Shown here: in pieces, positions 32,291 through 43,303 of the stretch | How positions within the stretch are numbered: position 1 is the first letter of the stretch | Layout of the letters: each line of letters starts with the position of its first letter | DNA from: Prorocentrum cordatum | Taxonomy: Eukaryota > Sar > Dinophyceae > Prorocentrales > Prorocentraceae | Length of the DNA stretch: 64,000 nt | NCBI GenBank assembly: GCA_963575745.1 | Contig: CAUYUJ010015284.1 | Location: forward strand, 185,001 to 249,000 | Reading direction: 5' to 3' | Translations under genes and position numbers: made by a program | The notes under the pieces: model-generated | What the model was told of the DNA's origin: nothing | Seen by the model: only the letters and a program-made list of their open reading frames with translations | Databases searched by the model: none

Positions 32291-33240
32291 CCCACCCCCG
32301 CAAGTCTCTCGGGCCCCCTTTGGGATTGCGCAGTGTTCCTGCGATTCTGCCAAAGCGTTGAGTTTGAATGCGATTTCAACTCATGCCAGCCCAACCGTCA
32401 CCGTCCCCCCATCTCTGTCAAATTACATTATGCGCGCACCCTCGCTTATCAAACAACATCGGGTTCTTTAAGACTCCTCGCAGCAAGTGACACAAAGTCC
32501 GCGCGCGCGTCGTCGCGCGCGCATGCCGGCATTGTTCAAACATTTTGGGTTTCGCACGGGTTTCAACGTCGAGGGTCCCGCACATGCGTAAACATCAGCC
32601 TGGCGAAGGACCCAACCATATGCAGCTGCGAGTACCGCGAAGAGTATGGTACGAAGGAGGGGGGGACGCACACTACGAGTATTGCGAAGAACGGCCATCC
32701 CTCTCACACGCAGCGCGCCACAGGAAGGACGAGGCGTAAGGCACTGCGGTATGGGGGCGCCGCGCGGAGCTGGAGGGCTCCATGGGGCGACGCGCTACGT
32801 CAGCATCAGCGCATCTTAAGACCTGGCACGCAGGATGAGATCGCGGAAGCACCGCGAATATGCCAGAGGCAGGTCAGCAGCAGCAGCGACAAAACTTGTC
32901 GGGCAACGAAAAAACTGGTCGGGCGTGCGGTCAGGAGGCGAGGAAACGACAGGCTAGGGGGGAAAGGTTGCTTCCTGGCCTAAAGCGAGCCGCGCCGAGT
33001 GCACCGCGCAGGCGACGCCGCGCAAAAGTGGCTGGGAAATCCCCGACGACGCTGTCTGGCCATCCCGAAAGGGTTCCATAGACAGATCGGATGGATAGCG
33101 CTCCCGCATTGCGCAGCGAGGCGAATGCAAAAAGGGCGCGATGTGGATGGAGTCCCCCCGACAGGCGCCGGTCACCATCTGTCGAGCCTTCCTCCTGCAC
33201 TGGTTCGTGCGCGTCGCGAACCTGTGCACTGGTTCGTGCT
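32290..33240. other. Repeat-rich stretch without a supportable gene
   Basis: Contains a GC-palindrome R2 unit at about 32495-32525. A short basic frame at 32860-33081 (RRRRRAKVAGKSPT) and overlapping opposite-strand frames are open but have no recognisable domain. Confidence 0.4.
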
Positions 33241-33244
33241 CATC

Positions 33245-33690
33245 ACGGGCGCATGTGGGAACCGCCAGTGGAGCTTCCGGTGGAGATCCCTATGGGGCCA
33301 CGGAGCGTGTGAGGGGTTTGCAGAAATGGGTGGCGCGGGCGCATGTGGGCAACGCCGTTGGGGGTTTCGGTGAATTTCTTTATGGGGCCACGAAGCATTT
33401 GATGGGTGTGCAGACATGGGTGGCGCGGGCGCATGTGGGCACTGCCACTGGGGCCTCCGATGGAGCTCCCTATGGGGCCAAGAAGCGTGCGAGAGGTGTG
33501 CCGGAATGGTCGGCGCGGACGCATGTGGGCACCGCCATAGGGGCCTTCGGTGGAGCTCCCGATAAGGCCACGCGACGTGTGAGGGGTGTGCACCGCCAGT
33601 GGGGCTTTCGTTGGAACTCCCTTAATGGGGCGGCGAAGCGTGTGAGGGGCGTGCCGACATGGGTGGCGATGATAGTGGTGGGTGACGGCA
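33245..33690 (+). repeat. 90-bp satellite (S90), forward block 1
   Basis: The marker TATGGGGCCA recurs at 33291, 33381 and 33471, and a variant GATAAGGCCA at 33561, giving an exact 90-base period. A shortened unit follows. Because 90 is divisible by 3, the frame stays open and encodes a 30-residue repeat with VARAHVGTATGA-like cores; no protein function is implied. Confidence 0.92.
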
Positions 33691-33739
33691 ATGATGGTGA
33701 TTATGATGGTGTTGTTGATGATGGTGATGATGTTGGTGC

Positions 33740-33788
<49 letters not shown>

Positions 33789-33800
33789 AAAGGCGATAGC
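33690..33800. repeat. (GAT)n array
   Basis: GAT/ATG triplets starting immediately after the S90 block; the Asp-rich frame is a repeat artefact. Confidence 0.95.
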
Positions 33801-34039
33801 GATTATGATTTTTATGCCGACGGTGGCTGCGATGAGAATGATGGGATGATGGGATGATGGGGTGATGACGATGATGGTGGGGTGAGGGAGGAGGGGGAAA
33901 GAGTAGGCGAGGAGAGGAGGGGACGCGGGGACTGTCTTCTCAGAACAAAGACCAAATACACAGAATGGCTGGGGGGGAAAACCGAGGCAAGAAACACCCT
34001 CTGTGAATCACGCCGTGAAACGCACAAACACAAACACAC

Positions 34040-34215
34040 ACACACACACGCGCACACACTACGCATATCCACGACTCAAATACACGACGTATGTTCACCA
34101 CGCAAGTATACACTACGCACATACACTACGCCAGTAACTCGCCAGTACACTACGCAAGTACTCTACGCAAGTTCGCTACGTACATACACTACGTAAATAC
34201 ACTATGTAAACACAC
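34040..34215. repeat. (CA)n and ACTACGCAAGTAC minisatellite
   Basis: A CA run at about 34020-34055 is followed by about ten degenerate 13-15-base units such as CACTACGCAAGTA. Confidence 0.8.
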
Positions 34216-34259
34216 CGCGTTGATTATTTCACGATTGGGCGCAGCCGAGGGCACCGCAA

Positions 34260-34510
34260 GTGGGGCCTTCGATAGAGCTTGAGGGGCCACGAAACGTGTG
34301 AGCGGTGTCTTGGATTGGGTGGCGCAGACGCATGTGGGCACCGCGATTGGGGCCCACGGTGGAACTTTTTATGGGACCACGCGGAACGTGTGAGGGGTAT
34401 GCCGGCATGGGTGGCGCGGACGCATGTGGGCACCGCCGCCGTGGTTTTCGGGGTAAGTCTCTATGCGGCAACGAATCGTGCGAGGGGTGTGGCGCAATGG
34501 GTGGCGCTGA
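34260..34510 (+). repeat. S90 satellite, forward block 2
   Basis: Three degenerate units with the same markers as block 1 (GGGGCCACGAAACGTGTGAG, GTGGCGCAGACGCATGTGGG). Again followed at once by a GAT array. Confidence 0.88.
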
Positions 34511-34512
34511 TG

Positions 34513-34531
34513 GTGATGGTGACGGCAATGT

Positions 34532-34572
<41 letters not shown>

Positions 34573-34611
34573 TTGATGATGATGATGATGGTGATGATGG
34601 TGGTGATAATC

Positions 34612-34659
<48 letters not shown>

Positions 34660-34680
34660 GCGATGCTGATGATGTTCATT
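34513..34680. repeat. (GAT)n array
   Basis: GAT triplets after S90 block 2, repeating the S90-then-GAT order seen at 33245-33800. Confidence 0.95.
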
Positions 34681-34814
34681 CTGCGGGTGGTGATGACGAT
34701 GATGACGATGTGTTGATGAAGCGATGAGATGATGATGTTGATGCTGATGCTGATGATGATGCTGACGTTGACGATGATTATGCTCATGAAGATGATGGGA
34801 GGAGGGAAGGGGGA

Positions 34815-34985
34815 GGAGGAGGAGGAGGAGGAGGAGGAGAGGTGAAAGAGGAGGAGAGGAGGAGGAGGAGGAGGAGGAGGAGGAGGAGGAGGAGGAGGAG
34901 GAGGAGGAGGAAGAGGAGGAACAGGAGGAGGAACAGGAGGAGGAGGAGGAGGAGGAGGAGGAGGAGGAGGAGGAGGAGGGGGAGA
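34815..34985. repeat. (GGA)n purine tract
   Basis: Nearly perfect GGA triplets with AAC and GAA interruptions. Confidence 0.95.
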
Positions 34986-35269
34986 GGAGTGGACTCGGGG
35001 CGCTGTCGCTTCAAAACGAGGACCCAACACCACAGCATGGTTGGGAACAGCAGTAGTTATGCACATTGTTTTTGGTTCAGAAAACATGCACGCGCGTGCA
35101 TTATTTTTGTTTCCAAAACACCGCCCCGCGTCCCTCCACCTATCCTCCTCTCCTCTCTTCCTCCCCCTCCCTTCTCCCGTTCCTGCCGCTGCTCTCCGCG
35201 CGCCGCAAGCACCCGCCGAAGGCTTTATTACCGTCACCATCGTCAGCATCGTGCCTATGCCTTCCGAAT

Positions 35270-36115
35270 GCGCACCATTCCGGCACACCTCTCACACGGT
35301 TCGTGGCCCTATAGGGAGCTCCACCGGACAACCCGGTGACACGGCCTGCATGCGCCCCCCGCGCATTTTCATTTTTCGACCAAAAGCCCCAGCTGCAGGG
35401 CCCGCATGCGCCCGACGCCCAATTGTGTACACCCCTCACACGGTTCGTGGCCCCATACGGAGTTTTTTCGGAGGCCCCATTGGCAGGGCCCGCGTGCGCC
35501 CGACGCCCATGTTGGCGCACCCCTTCACACGGTTCGTGACCCCAAGGGGAATTCCATCGAAGGCCCCAGTGGCAAGGCCCGCATGCGCCCGACGCCCATT
35601 CTGGCACACATGCACACACACACGCCTTTTTCACGGTTCGTGACCGCATAGGGAGGTCACCGAATGTTCCAGCGACAAGGTTCGCATGCGCCCGACGCCC
35701 ATCTAGGCACACTTTTCACACGGCCCGTGGCCCAATAGGGAGCTCCACAGAAAGCCCCGGCGGCAGGGTCCGCATGCGCCCTCCCCGCCCGTTGTGGAAC
35801 ACCCATCGTGCGGTTCGTGGCCCCATAGAGAGATCCACCGAGAGCCCAATGGCAGGGTCCGCGTGCAACCGACGCCCATGTGGGCACACCCCTCACACGG
35901 TTCGTGGCCTCATAGGGAACACCACCGAAAGCCCCAATGGCAGGGTCCGCATGCGTCGCCCCGCCCATGTCCGCGCACCCCTCGCACGGTTCGTTGCCCC
36001 ATAGGGAGCTCCACCGAAGGCCCCAGCGGCAAAGTCCGCATGCGCCCCCCCGCACAGCTTGGCACGCCCAATACACGGTTCGTGGCCCCACAGGGCGCTC
36101 CACCAAAAGCGGCGC
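35270..36115 (-). repeat. S90 satellite, inverted block
   Basis: About nine units read on the opposite strand to the earlier blocks. The marker CGGTTCGTGGCCCCATA recurs with spacings of about 87-104 bases (35441, 35530, 35634, 35721, 35811, 35898, 35987, 36075). Unit content (CGCATGCGCCCGACGCCCAT, GGAGCTCCACCGAAGGCCCC) is the reverse complement of blocks 1 and 2. Confidence 0.92.
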
Positions 36116-36499
36116 CCACAACGCGGCACTCGCTAATACATATGGCTTGGTTCTTCGCCAGGGTAATTCACCAAAAAAGCTTGAACGCGCTATTGCACAG
36201 ACTTCGGACAACTGAAGTTGTTTCATCATTATCCATTACATCCGAACCAAGCGGACATTCCGAGCGCGCACATCGAGATTAGTTGAACGCCCTTGCGCGC
36301 TTGCTGGGGGCACGAGTCCCGCGCAAGCCAAAATAATCAATGCCCACTCGCGCTCGGCGTCGCGCGCGCGCGCCGGAATACTGCAACGACCCCAGGTTCA
36401 AGAACGTTTGCGCGCGGTCTTGCTAATTTTTCAGGTCAGTCACAGGTTTCGTTCGACCTCGTCATCAAATTCAACCAAGCGGACCTCTCGCGCGCGCGT

Positions 36500-36960
36500 G
36501 CCGAAATCATTCTAGCGCCACTGCGCGGTTGCTGGGGGGAGGGGGGGCGGGCGCGGTCCCCGTTGCAGAATGCCACGCGGGCCGCTCGCGCCCGTCGGCC
36601 GCGCGCGCATGTCGACATTCTCGCGATGCGTTGATCGCTGACTTTCTGACGCCACCCATGCCGTCGGCGCGATCAGCATCGGCGCCGGCAAGGGCCTTCC
36701 CGTCCTCATCGTCGGCATCGTCGCCAGACTTCGCTACTGCCATCATCGCGTCGCGGCCGCGTCGGTCGCGCAAGATTAGTTGGCCGCTCAGCGCGCGAGC
36801 CTGCGCGCGCTAGCGCGGCCGCGGCCGTGCTCCAGCCGGCGCCAGGCCGGCGCCGCAAACGCCATCGCATGGGTTTTGCAAACATGGTTGCGGGTGGGCG
36901 GGCGGGGGCGAATGCGCGGGAAGTGGACTTGACATTTCATGGCGAACGAATTGTTCATTG
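36500..36960. repeat. R1 dispersed repeat, copy b
   Basis: Runs from GCCGAAATCATTCTAG to GGTTGCGGGTGGGCGGGCGG. Shares with copy c long near-identical blocks: GGGCCGCTCGCGCCCGTCGG, CATGCCGTCGGCGCGATCAG, GCGCGGCCGCGGCCGTGCTC and CCAGCCGGCGCCAGGCCGGC. Open frames on both strands are due to GC content. Confidence 0.88.
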
Positions 36961-37434
36961 CATAATATGGAACTTCGTTTTTTATAGGAGCTACGCTTCT
37001 TCCCGGATTATCGGCCTCCTCTTGGGATCGTATACTCTACATTCGATTCTGCCCCACCCTCCACTTCGCATGTGGATTTCTTGAATCTTGGTCAAACCGA
37101 TGTCGGCCTCCGCTTTGTTCATGTCAAAGAACATGATGCGCGAACATTCGCATGTCAACCTATCTTCCGCGTCCAAGAACCCCGTGGAACGCGCGAGATC
37201 AAGTCCACGCGCGCGCGTCGTCGCGCGCGAGCGCGGGACTGTGTCAATTATCTCAAGTGATGAACGGGTTTCCGAACCGCGGTTCCCGAATTCATATTTA
37301 AACATCAATGGCTTTGCAAACTGTTGTTCCGAGAAAGTCAATGCGCGCGCCCCTCCGAATTCTCGAGAAAACCGCGCCTGTCTGCGTCAAGGAAGACGTT
37401 CAATCAGAGGCGACCAATCCGGGCTCTCGCGCGC

Positions 37435-37985
37435 GCGCCGAAATCATTAGAACACGTTTGCGCTCTTGTTGGGGGGCGCGATCCTTGTTGCAGAGTGCCG
37501 CGCGGGCCGCTCGCGCCCGTCGGCCGCGCGCTCGTGCCGACATTCTCGCGAGGCGTTGATCGCCGACTTTCTGACGCCGCCCATGCCGTCGGCGCGATCA
37601 GCGTCGGCGCCGCCTCGGGCCTCGCCGCCCTCGTCGTCGCCATCGTCGCCAGACTCCGCAACTGCCATCATCGCGTCTGCCGCTGAAGACGCCGCCGCGA
37701 CGCCGCGCCCGCCCGAGCCCCGCGCTCGCATGGAAGCGCCCGCGCGCCAGCTCGGCCTGCGAGACGCGCCAGGGAGCCCCCGGCGGCCAGCGCCACCGCG
37801 GTCGCGTCGGTCGCGCGCGATTTGTTGGCCTCTCAGCGCGCGAGCCTGCACGCGCTAGCGCGGCCGCGGCCGTGCTCCAGCCGGCGCCAGGCCGGCGCCG
37901 CAGTCGCCGCAGCGCGGGTTCTGCAATCATGGTTGCGGGTGGGCGGGCGGGGGCGCGCGCCGCGGATTTGGCAGTTCATGGCGAA
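37435..37985. repeat. R1 dispersed repeat, copy c
   Basis: Most complete copy, about 550 bases, with an extra internal segment of about 90 bases relative to copy b (GACGCCGCCGCGACGCCGCG onward). Begins GCCGAAATCATTAGAAC and ends with the GGTTGCGGGTGGGCGGGCGG block. Confidence 0.88.
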
Positions 37986-37999
37986 CAGCAGCCGATTGC

Positions 38000-39140
38000 A
38001 TTAATTACAAAGAAAAAGGAAAATGCAACGTCTCTCCCCGGATTATCGGCCCCCTATTCGGGTCGAACGCGTTGCGTTCGATTCGGCCCCATCGTTCTTT
38101 TCGCATGTGGATTCGTGTAATCTTGGTCCTGCCAGCGTCGGCCCCCGCCTTTTCATTGCAATTTTTATGCCCCCCACCCCTGCCCCTGTAGATTTTCCGA
38201 AGTGGGGGTCCTTGTTGGTGTTTGTTGTGTTCTGCCTGTCCTGGGGCGGTTCGATCGAAAATCGGGGGGCGGGCGCAGGCGTTGTTCTCGCTGTAGTTGC
38301 GCGCCTGCTTGTCGGGGCTTGCGCTATGGGCGGGCGGGCGCGCGGGGGCGCGGCGAGCGCTTGTTTGGCGTCTCCCGCGCGCCCGACGGACGCGCGCGGA
38401 TGGCGGCCGCCCTGGCTGGCCGGAAGGCTGCCGAGGGATTGGTTGTTCTGTCTTTTCGATGGCAAAGCCCAGGCTTTCAGGAGCGGCTTCTTCTTCCAGC
38501 TCGTCGCGCTGCCTTCCAATTCTGCCCGGCAAGCCCGCCCCGCGGCGGGCCGGCCAAAGCGGTGTTCGTCGAGTTCCGACGCGGCTAGACAGCCGCCCAG
38601 ACTTTTCACTTAAGGGCGCCCAGACACTTGACTCAACGCGGTCTAGACGGGGGCGTTCCTGCGCAAGTTGCAGGCAAAACGCGGGACTTCATTCAAACAA
38701 CTTAGACGGGCGATTCCCTTCGCAATAAAAGGACATCCCCGCCGGAAATTCGTTTTGTCTGGGCGTGGCGGTTTTGTGCGGGTTCAGCTCCACCGTCTGG
38801 CGGGCCGTCATGGGTCGCTTCTGGGGGTCGAACGATTGCCGCGGCTTCCGGGGGCGCGCGCGCCCTTCTGGGAGGCGGCGTGGGGGGCGGTCATGCGACG
38901 CGCGCGCGCGCTGAAACGTGTGTGTGGGGGGGGGGGGGGGGGGCGCGCCGAATCCGAACGTGGCTGGGGCATTTTCTCGAGGTGCCGCGGCGTCGCGGCG
39001 CAATGCCACGGGGCCCTTTTCACGTCCACGACAGCGGCGCGCTCGCGCGTCGCGCGCGGGCGCGCCTCCTGCCCGAACAGGCATGGCAATGTTATGTTCT
39101 AGAGGGGCAGGGATGGCAGGCGTAAAATGTGAGCATCTTT
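38000..39140. other. GC-rich stretch without a supportable gene
   Basis: Several frames on both strands remain open through composition only. A run of 18 G at 38926-38943 interrupts one of them. Confidence 0.5.
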
Positions 39141-39439
39141 CGCGAAATAGAACTATGCGCGCGCATCCGTTTATCGACAATCTTCCGTCGTCACGAACCC
39201 CGTGTATCGCGCGAGGTCAAGTTTGCGCGCGCGCTGTCGCGCGCGCGCGGGAATGCGTCGACAACCTGAGGTTTCGCGCGGCTTTCCAATGCGCGGTCCT
39301 CGGACACATACTCAAACATCAACGGTTTTGTAATATGTTGTTCCGAGAAAATCAGCGCGCGCGCTCTTCTGAATTCTGGGGAGAATCGCGCCTTCCTGCG
39401 CCAGAGAAAACGTTCCATCAGATGCGACCAAGCGGGTCT

Positions 39440-40015
39440 CTCGCGCACGCGCGCCAAAATCATTGGAACATTTTTGCGCGCACACTTTTGCGTTCTTGTT
39501 TTTTTCGGGGGGGGGGGTCGCGATCCCTGTCGCAGAATTCCACGCGGGCCGCTCGCGCCCGTCGGCAGCGCGCGCGTGCCGAAATACTTTTGACATCTTC
39601 ATCGCCGACATGTGAAGACCATCGTCGTCGCCCGCGTGATCGCCGCCGGCGCCGCCATTGGCCTCGCCGTCCTTGTCGTCGCCATCGTCGCCAGGGTACG
39701 CCACTATCATCATCGCGTCTTCCGTTGTCGACGTCGCCGTGAAATCGCGCCCCCCCCGCCCGAGTTCCCGACGCGCATGGAGGTGCCCGCGCGTCGGCGC
39801 GGCTTGCGAGACGCGCTGTGAAGTGCTCAGCGGGCCGCGCCGCCGCGGACGCGTCGGTCGCGCCAGATCGGCCGGCCGCTTAGCGCGCGAAGCTGCGCGC
39901 TAGCGCTGCCGCGGCGACGGGCCAGCAAGCGCCAAGCAGTCATCGCAATCGCCGCTTGGCTTTTGCAGACCAAATTGCGGCTGGGTGGGCGAGATGATTG
40001 CGCGAGCCGTTGACG
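39440..40015. repeat. R1 dispersed repeat, copy d
   Basis: Same block order as copy c, including the extra internal segment (CCCGAGTTCCCGACGCGCAT), but more diverged. It ends with TTTTGCAGACCAAATTGCGG. Confidence 0.85.
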
Positions 40016-40224
40016 CCTTCAGTTTTTGTAGAAGGTGAATTCTTCTTTCTAAAAAAAAGAATAGCCTCTACCCCCCCCCGGCGTTATCGGCCCCCCTTTC
40101 GGGCATGTAAATCACATATGATTATGGAATCGCAATGTCCCAGGCCAACCGAGCCCCCCCCCCTGAGGTTCCACGGTAAAAATACATTACGCGGTGACAT
40201 TTATTGTTCTAACATAACGCTTTG

Positions 40225-40680
40225 TCACGACTCCCTTGCAAGAAATGGGACGAAGTGCGCGCGCGCGTCGTCGCGCGCGCATGCCGAAATCCTTCAAAAA
40301 CCTTCGGTGCCGGAAGGATTTCGCAATCGAGTTCCCCCCCCAAAAAAAAAACATACAAAAGCACAGGGATTCGCAACATTGATGTGCTAAAAATGCTTCC
40401 GCGCGAGCTCTTGCGAAATCTTAAGAAAACCACATGCTTTTCAATATTTTCACAACGTGCTATTAAACGGGCTTCGCGCGCGCGCATGTCGAAGTCTGTT
40501 GAACGCCCTGGCGCGTGTGCCGTCGCGAGAATCCTTTGCAACAAAAACGGGACGAAGTGCAGACGCGCGCGTCGTCGCGCGCGTATGCCGAAAACTTTCA
40601 ACACCCATCGCCTCCGGAAGGATTTCGAAATCGTGTGTCCAAAAAACCTACAAAAACATAAGGTTTCGCAACACGGATTT
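40225..40680. repeat. R2 units with GC-palindrome core (two copies)
   Basis: Two units about 308 bases apart contain CGGGACGAAGTGC.. then CGCGCGCGTCGTCGCGCGCG and TATGCCGAAA.. followed by GGAAGGATTTCG. Further units or fragments are visible at about 32495, 37200, 39225, 41950 and 42320. Confidence 0.85.
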
Positions 40681-40707
40681 TCAACAAAAGCGTGCGCGCG
40701 CGCTGTT

Positions 40708-40745
<38 letters not shown>

Positions 40746-41063
40746 CTCCCTCCTCCCGCGTCGTCGTCGTCGTCGCCTACGTTGTCCTCTGTCGTTGCTC
40801 GTGTTCGTCGTGGTCGTCCTCGTTGGCGTCGTGGTCGTTTCCGTCGTCGTTGTCGCCGTGGTCGTCCTTCCTCCTCCTCCCTCGTCGTCGTCGTCGTCCG
40901 TCGTCGGCGTCTCGTCGTCGTCCCTCCGATTTCGTCGCCGTCGTCGTCGTCGTCGTTGTCGTCGTCGTCTTCCCTCCCCCGTCGTTGTCGTCGTCGGCGT
41001 CGCCGTCCTCCCTCGTCGTTGTCGTCGTCGGCGTCGCCGTCCTTCCTCCTTCTTCGTCGTTCG

Positions 41064-41635
41064 CGTCGTCGCCGTCCTCCCTCCTCCCTCGTCGTTGTCT
41101 TCGTTGTCGTCGTTGTCGCCGTCGTCGTCCTTCCTCCTCCCTCGTCGTCGTTTTCGTCGGCGTCGTCGTCGTCGTCTTCGTCGGCGTCGGCGTCGGCGTC
41201 GTTGTCGTCGTCGAAGTCCTCGGAGTCGTCGTCGGTGTCGTCGTAGTCGTTGTCGTCTGTGTCGTCGTAGTCGGTCTTAAGAGGTTTTGCAAACCAAGTT
41301 GCGGGTGGGTGGGTGGGATGTTTGCAAGAGCGTGGGATGTGTCAAATCATGGGTTAAAGTCAATTGCGTCGTCGCCGTCCTCCCTCCTCCCTCGTCGTTG
41401 TCGTCGTTGTCGTCGTTGTCGCCGTCGTCGTCCTTCCTCCTCCCTCGTCGTCGTCTTCGTTGGCGTCGTCGTCGTCTTCGTCGACGTCGGCGTCGTTGTC
41501 GTCGTCGAAGTCGTCGGAGACGTCGTCGGTGTCGTCGTAGTCGTTGTCGTCGATGTCGTCGCAGTCGGTCTTAAGAGGTTTTGCAAACCAAGTTGCGGGT
41601 GGGTGGGTGGGATGTTTGCACGAGCAGTGGAGAGG
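41064..41635. repeat. Tandem duplication of a GTC-array plus TTAAGAGGTTTTGC segment
   Basis: Two copies of about 270-300 bases (about 41064-41340 and 41365-41635). Each starts CCTCCCTCCTCCCTCGTCGT, continues through the same irregular GTC triplet pattern and ends with GGTCTTAAGAGGTTTTGCAA then ACCAAGTTGCGGGTGGGTGG. The end block is the 3' end of the R1 family. The wider (GTC)n array spans about 40705-41575. Confidence 0.9.
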
Positions 41636-42084
41636 ACAGCTTCAAGACGGTCAAAGTGGATTGCAACACATTAGATTGCACTGCAAAGACCGCACAACAT
41701 ATATTTTCCTGCCTGTTCAAAAAAACGAATGCGCTGTACCCCCCCCCTCGGATTACCCGTTCCCTTTTCGTATTGCAATGTGCGTATGTTGCTGCCCCGT
41801 CGTCCATCCGAAATGCGAGTTCACGCCGCGCCAGCCGAGCCGGCATCGACCCGCCCCCCGCCAACCATTGCAACAAATGCTATGCGCCCGCATTCGTTTG
41901 TCGAAAATCATCAGTTTCCAAGAATCCCTTACAACATAATTTGACGAGGTGCACGCGCGCGCGTCGTCGCGCGCGCGTGTGCCGAAATCCGTTAAAATTT
42001 TCTCTGTGCCGTAAGGATGTCCAAATCGAATGTCTCAAAAACAAACGAAGCACACGGTTTCGCAACAGTACATCTAAAGATCTC

Positions 42085-42155
42085 TCTCTATAGATAAATA
42101 TATATATATATATATATAAATATATGCATGCGTGTATATATATATATATATGTAT
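42085..42155. repeat. (TA)n microsatellite
   Basis: Two TA runs at about 42094-42119 and 42135-42151. Another TA run lies at 43080-43100. Confidence 0.95.
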
Positions 42156-42569
42156 AACTGGTGCTCGCGTTCTTACGGATGTTTAAGAGCACCGCAGGTT
42201 TGGGGACATTTCCATGCAATGCTATCAATCGGGCTTCGCGCGAACGCGTGCCGAAAACATTCGAACGCCTTTGAGCGCGTGCCGTCGCAAGAATCCATTG
42301 CACAAGGAACTAGTCAAAGTGCACGCGCGGGCGTCGTCGCGCGCGCATGCCGAAATCAGGCAAACAAAAGTTGCGGCTTCGTACGGGATTCCAAACAGAG
42401 TGCCCCGAAACCATCTATCAACAATTGGTTTCACAACATCAGTTTTCAAAAATACCTGCGCTCGCGCTCTTGCGAAGTCTGAAGAAGCCCATAGGTTTTG
42501 AACATGTTCATGGAATGCGGGCCTCTCGCGCCGCACGCCAGAATCATTCGCACGCCCTTGCGCTACTGG

Positions 42570-43020
42570 GGGGGCACGTTCTGTGTCAAATAGTACAATG
42601 CGGGCCAGTCTCGCGCGTCGGCCGCGCGCGCATGTCGAACTCCTTCCGAAACCCTCAGCACCGACGCGAGGACGCCGTCATCGTCGTCGGCGTGATCAGC
42701 GTCGGCGCCGTCACTGGCCGTGCCGTCGTCTTTGACAACATCGTCACGGACATCGCTACCATCATCACTGTGTCTACACAATTGCACCACATAGCTTGCA
42801 CCACATATTGCACCACACATGTTATACCACATCGGCTGCTCCAGATATGTTTCCCTACATGTATTGCACCACATGGACTGCGCAGTTCCGATCGCGCAGC
42901 ATCGGTACAACCCAGATGGCACAACATAAATCGCATGACACAGGTTGCACTTCGTAGAAAGCACCGCATATATAGCACCACGCAGATCGCACCATATATG
43001 TACCGCCCATTTAGATTGCG
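42570..43020. repeat. R1 fragment followed by TTGCACCACATA minisatellite
   Basis: GTCGGCCGCGCGCGCATGTC, GGCGTGATCAGCGTCGGCGC and GCCGTCGTC blocks match the first half of R1. From 42775 the units TTGCACCACATAGC repeat, as at 32040-32290. The R1 and TTGCACCACATA families are thus adjacent twice. Confidence 0.78.
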
Positions 43021-43121
43021 CAGCGCGGATTGCTAGCAGCACATGTGGGTCCACACTGGCTAGCGCCACATACATGTGTGTATATATATATATATATATG
43101 TATGCCCCGTTGTTGCCGCAG

Positions 43122-43303
43122 ACTTGAAGAACTCCCTGGAGAGCCCCGAGTTCATAGCGAGCTGCCAGGAGATCCCGCCGCTCTTGCCCTGGCAGTCGGT
43201 TTTCGATTGCAGTGATTGTCGGTTGTTTCCTGGCGAAGATGATGTGGCGGAATGGGTGATGTGCCAGGACGAGGGTCAGGCCTCGGAGGGCGAGGCTGAA
43301 TGA
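43122..43303 (+). CDS. Candidate terminal exon, small acidic Cys-containing protein
   Basis: After TTGTTGCCGCAG (AG at 43120-43121) the frame reads LKNSLESPEFIASCQEIPPL, LPWQSVFDCSDCRLFPGEDD and an acidic end (CQDEGQASEGEAE), stopping at TGA 43301-43303. Residue composition is protein-like, with a CSDC pair and a conserved-looking Trp. No family is recognised. No partner exon upstream is evident; a (TA)n run lies just upstream. It could be a fragment of a decayed gene. Confidence 0.4.

Noticed and set aside
33141-33857. 238-codon frame with 30-residue repeats
   Set aside because: The frame persists because the satellite unit is 90 bases; the same satellite in reverse is also open.
42094-42151. 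TA runs as possible TATA promoters
   Set aside because: They are simple dinucleotide microsatellites, and dinoflagellate promoters generally lack a canonical TATA box.
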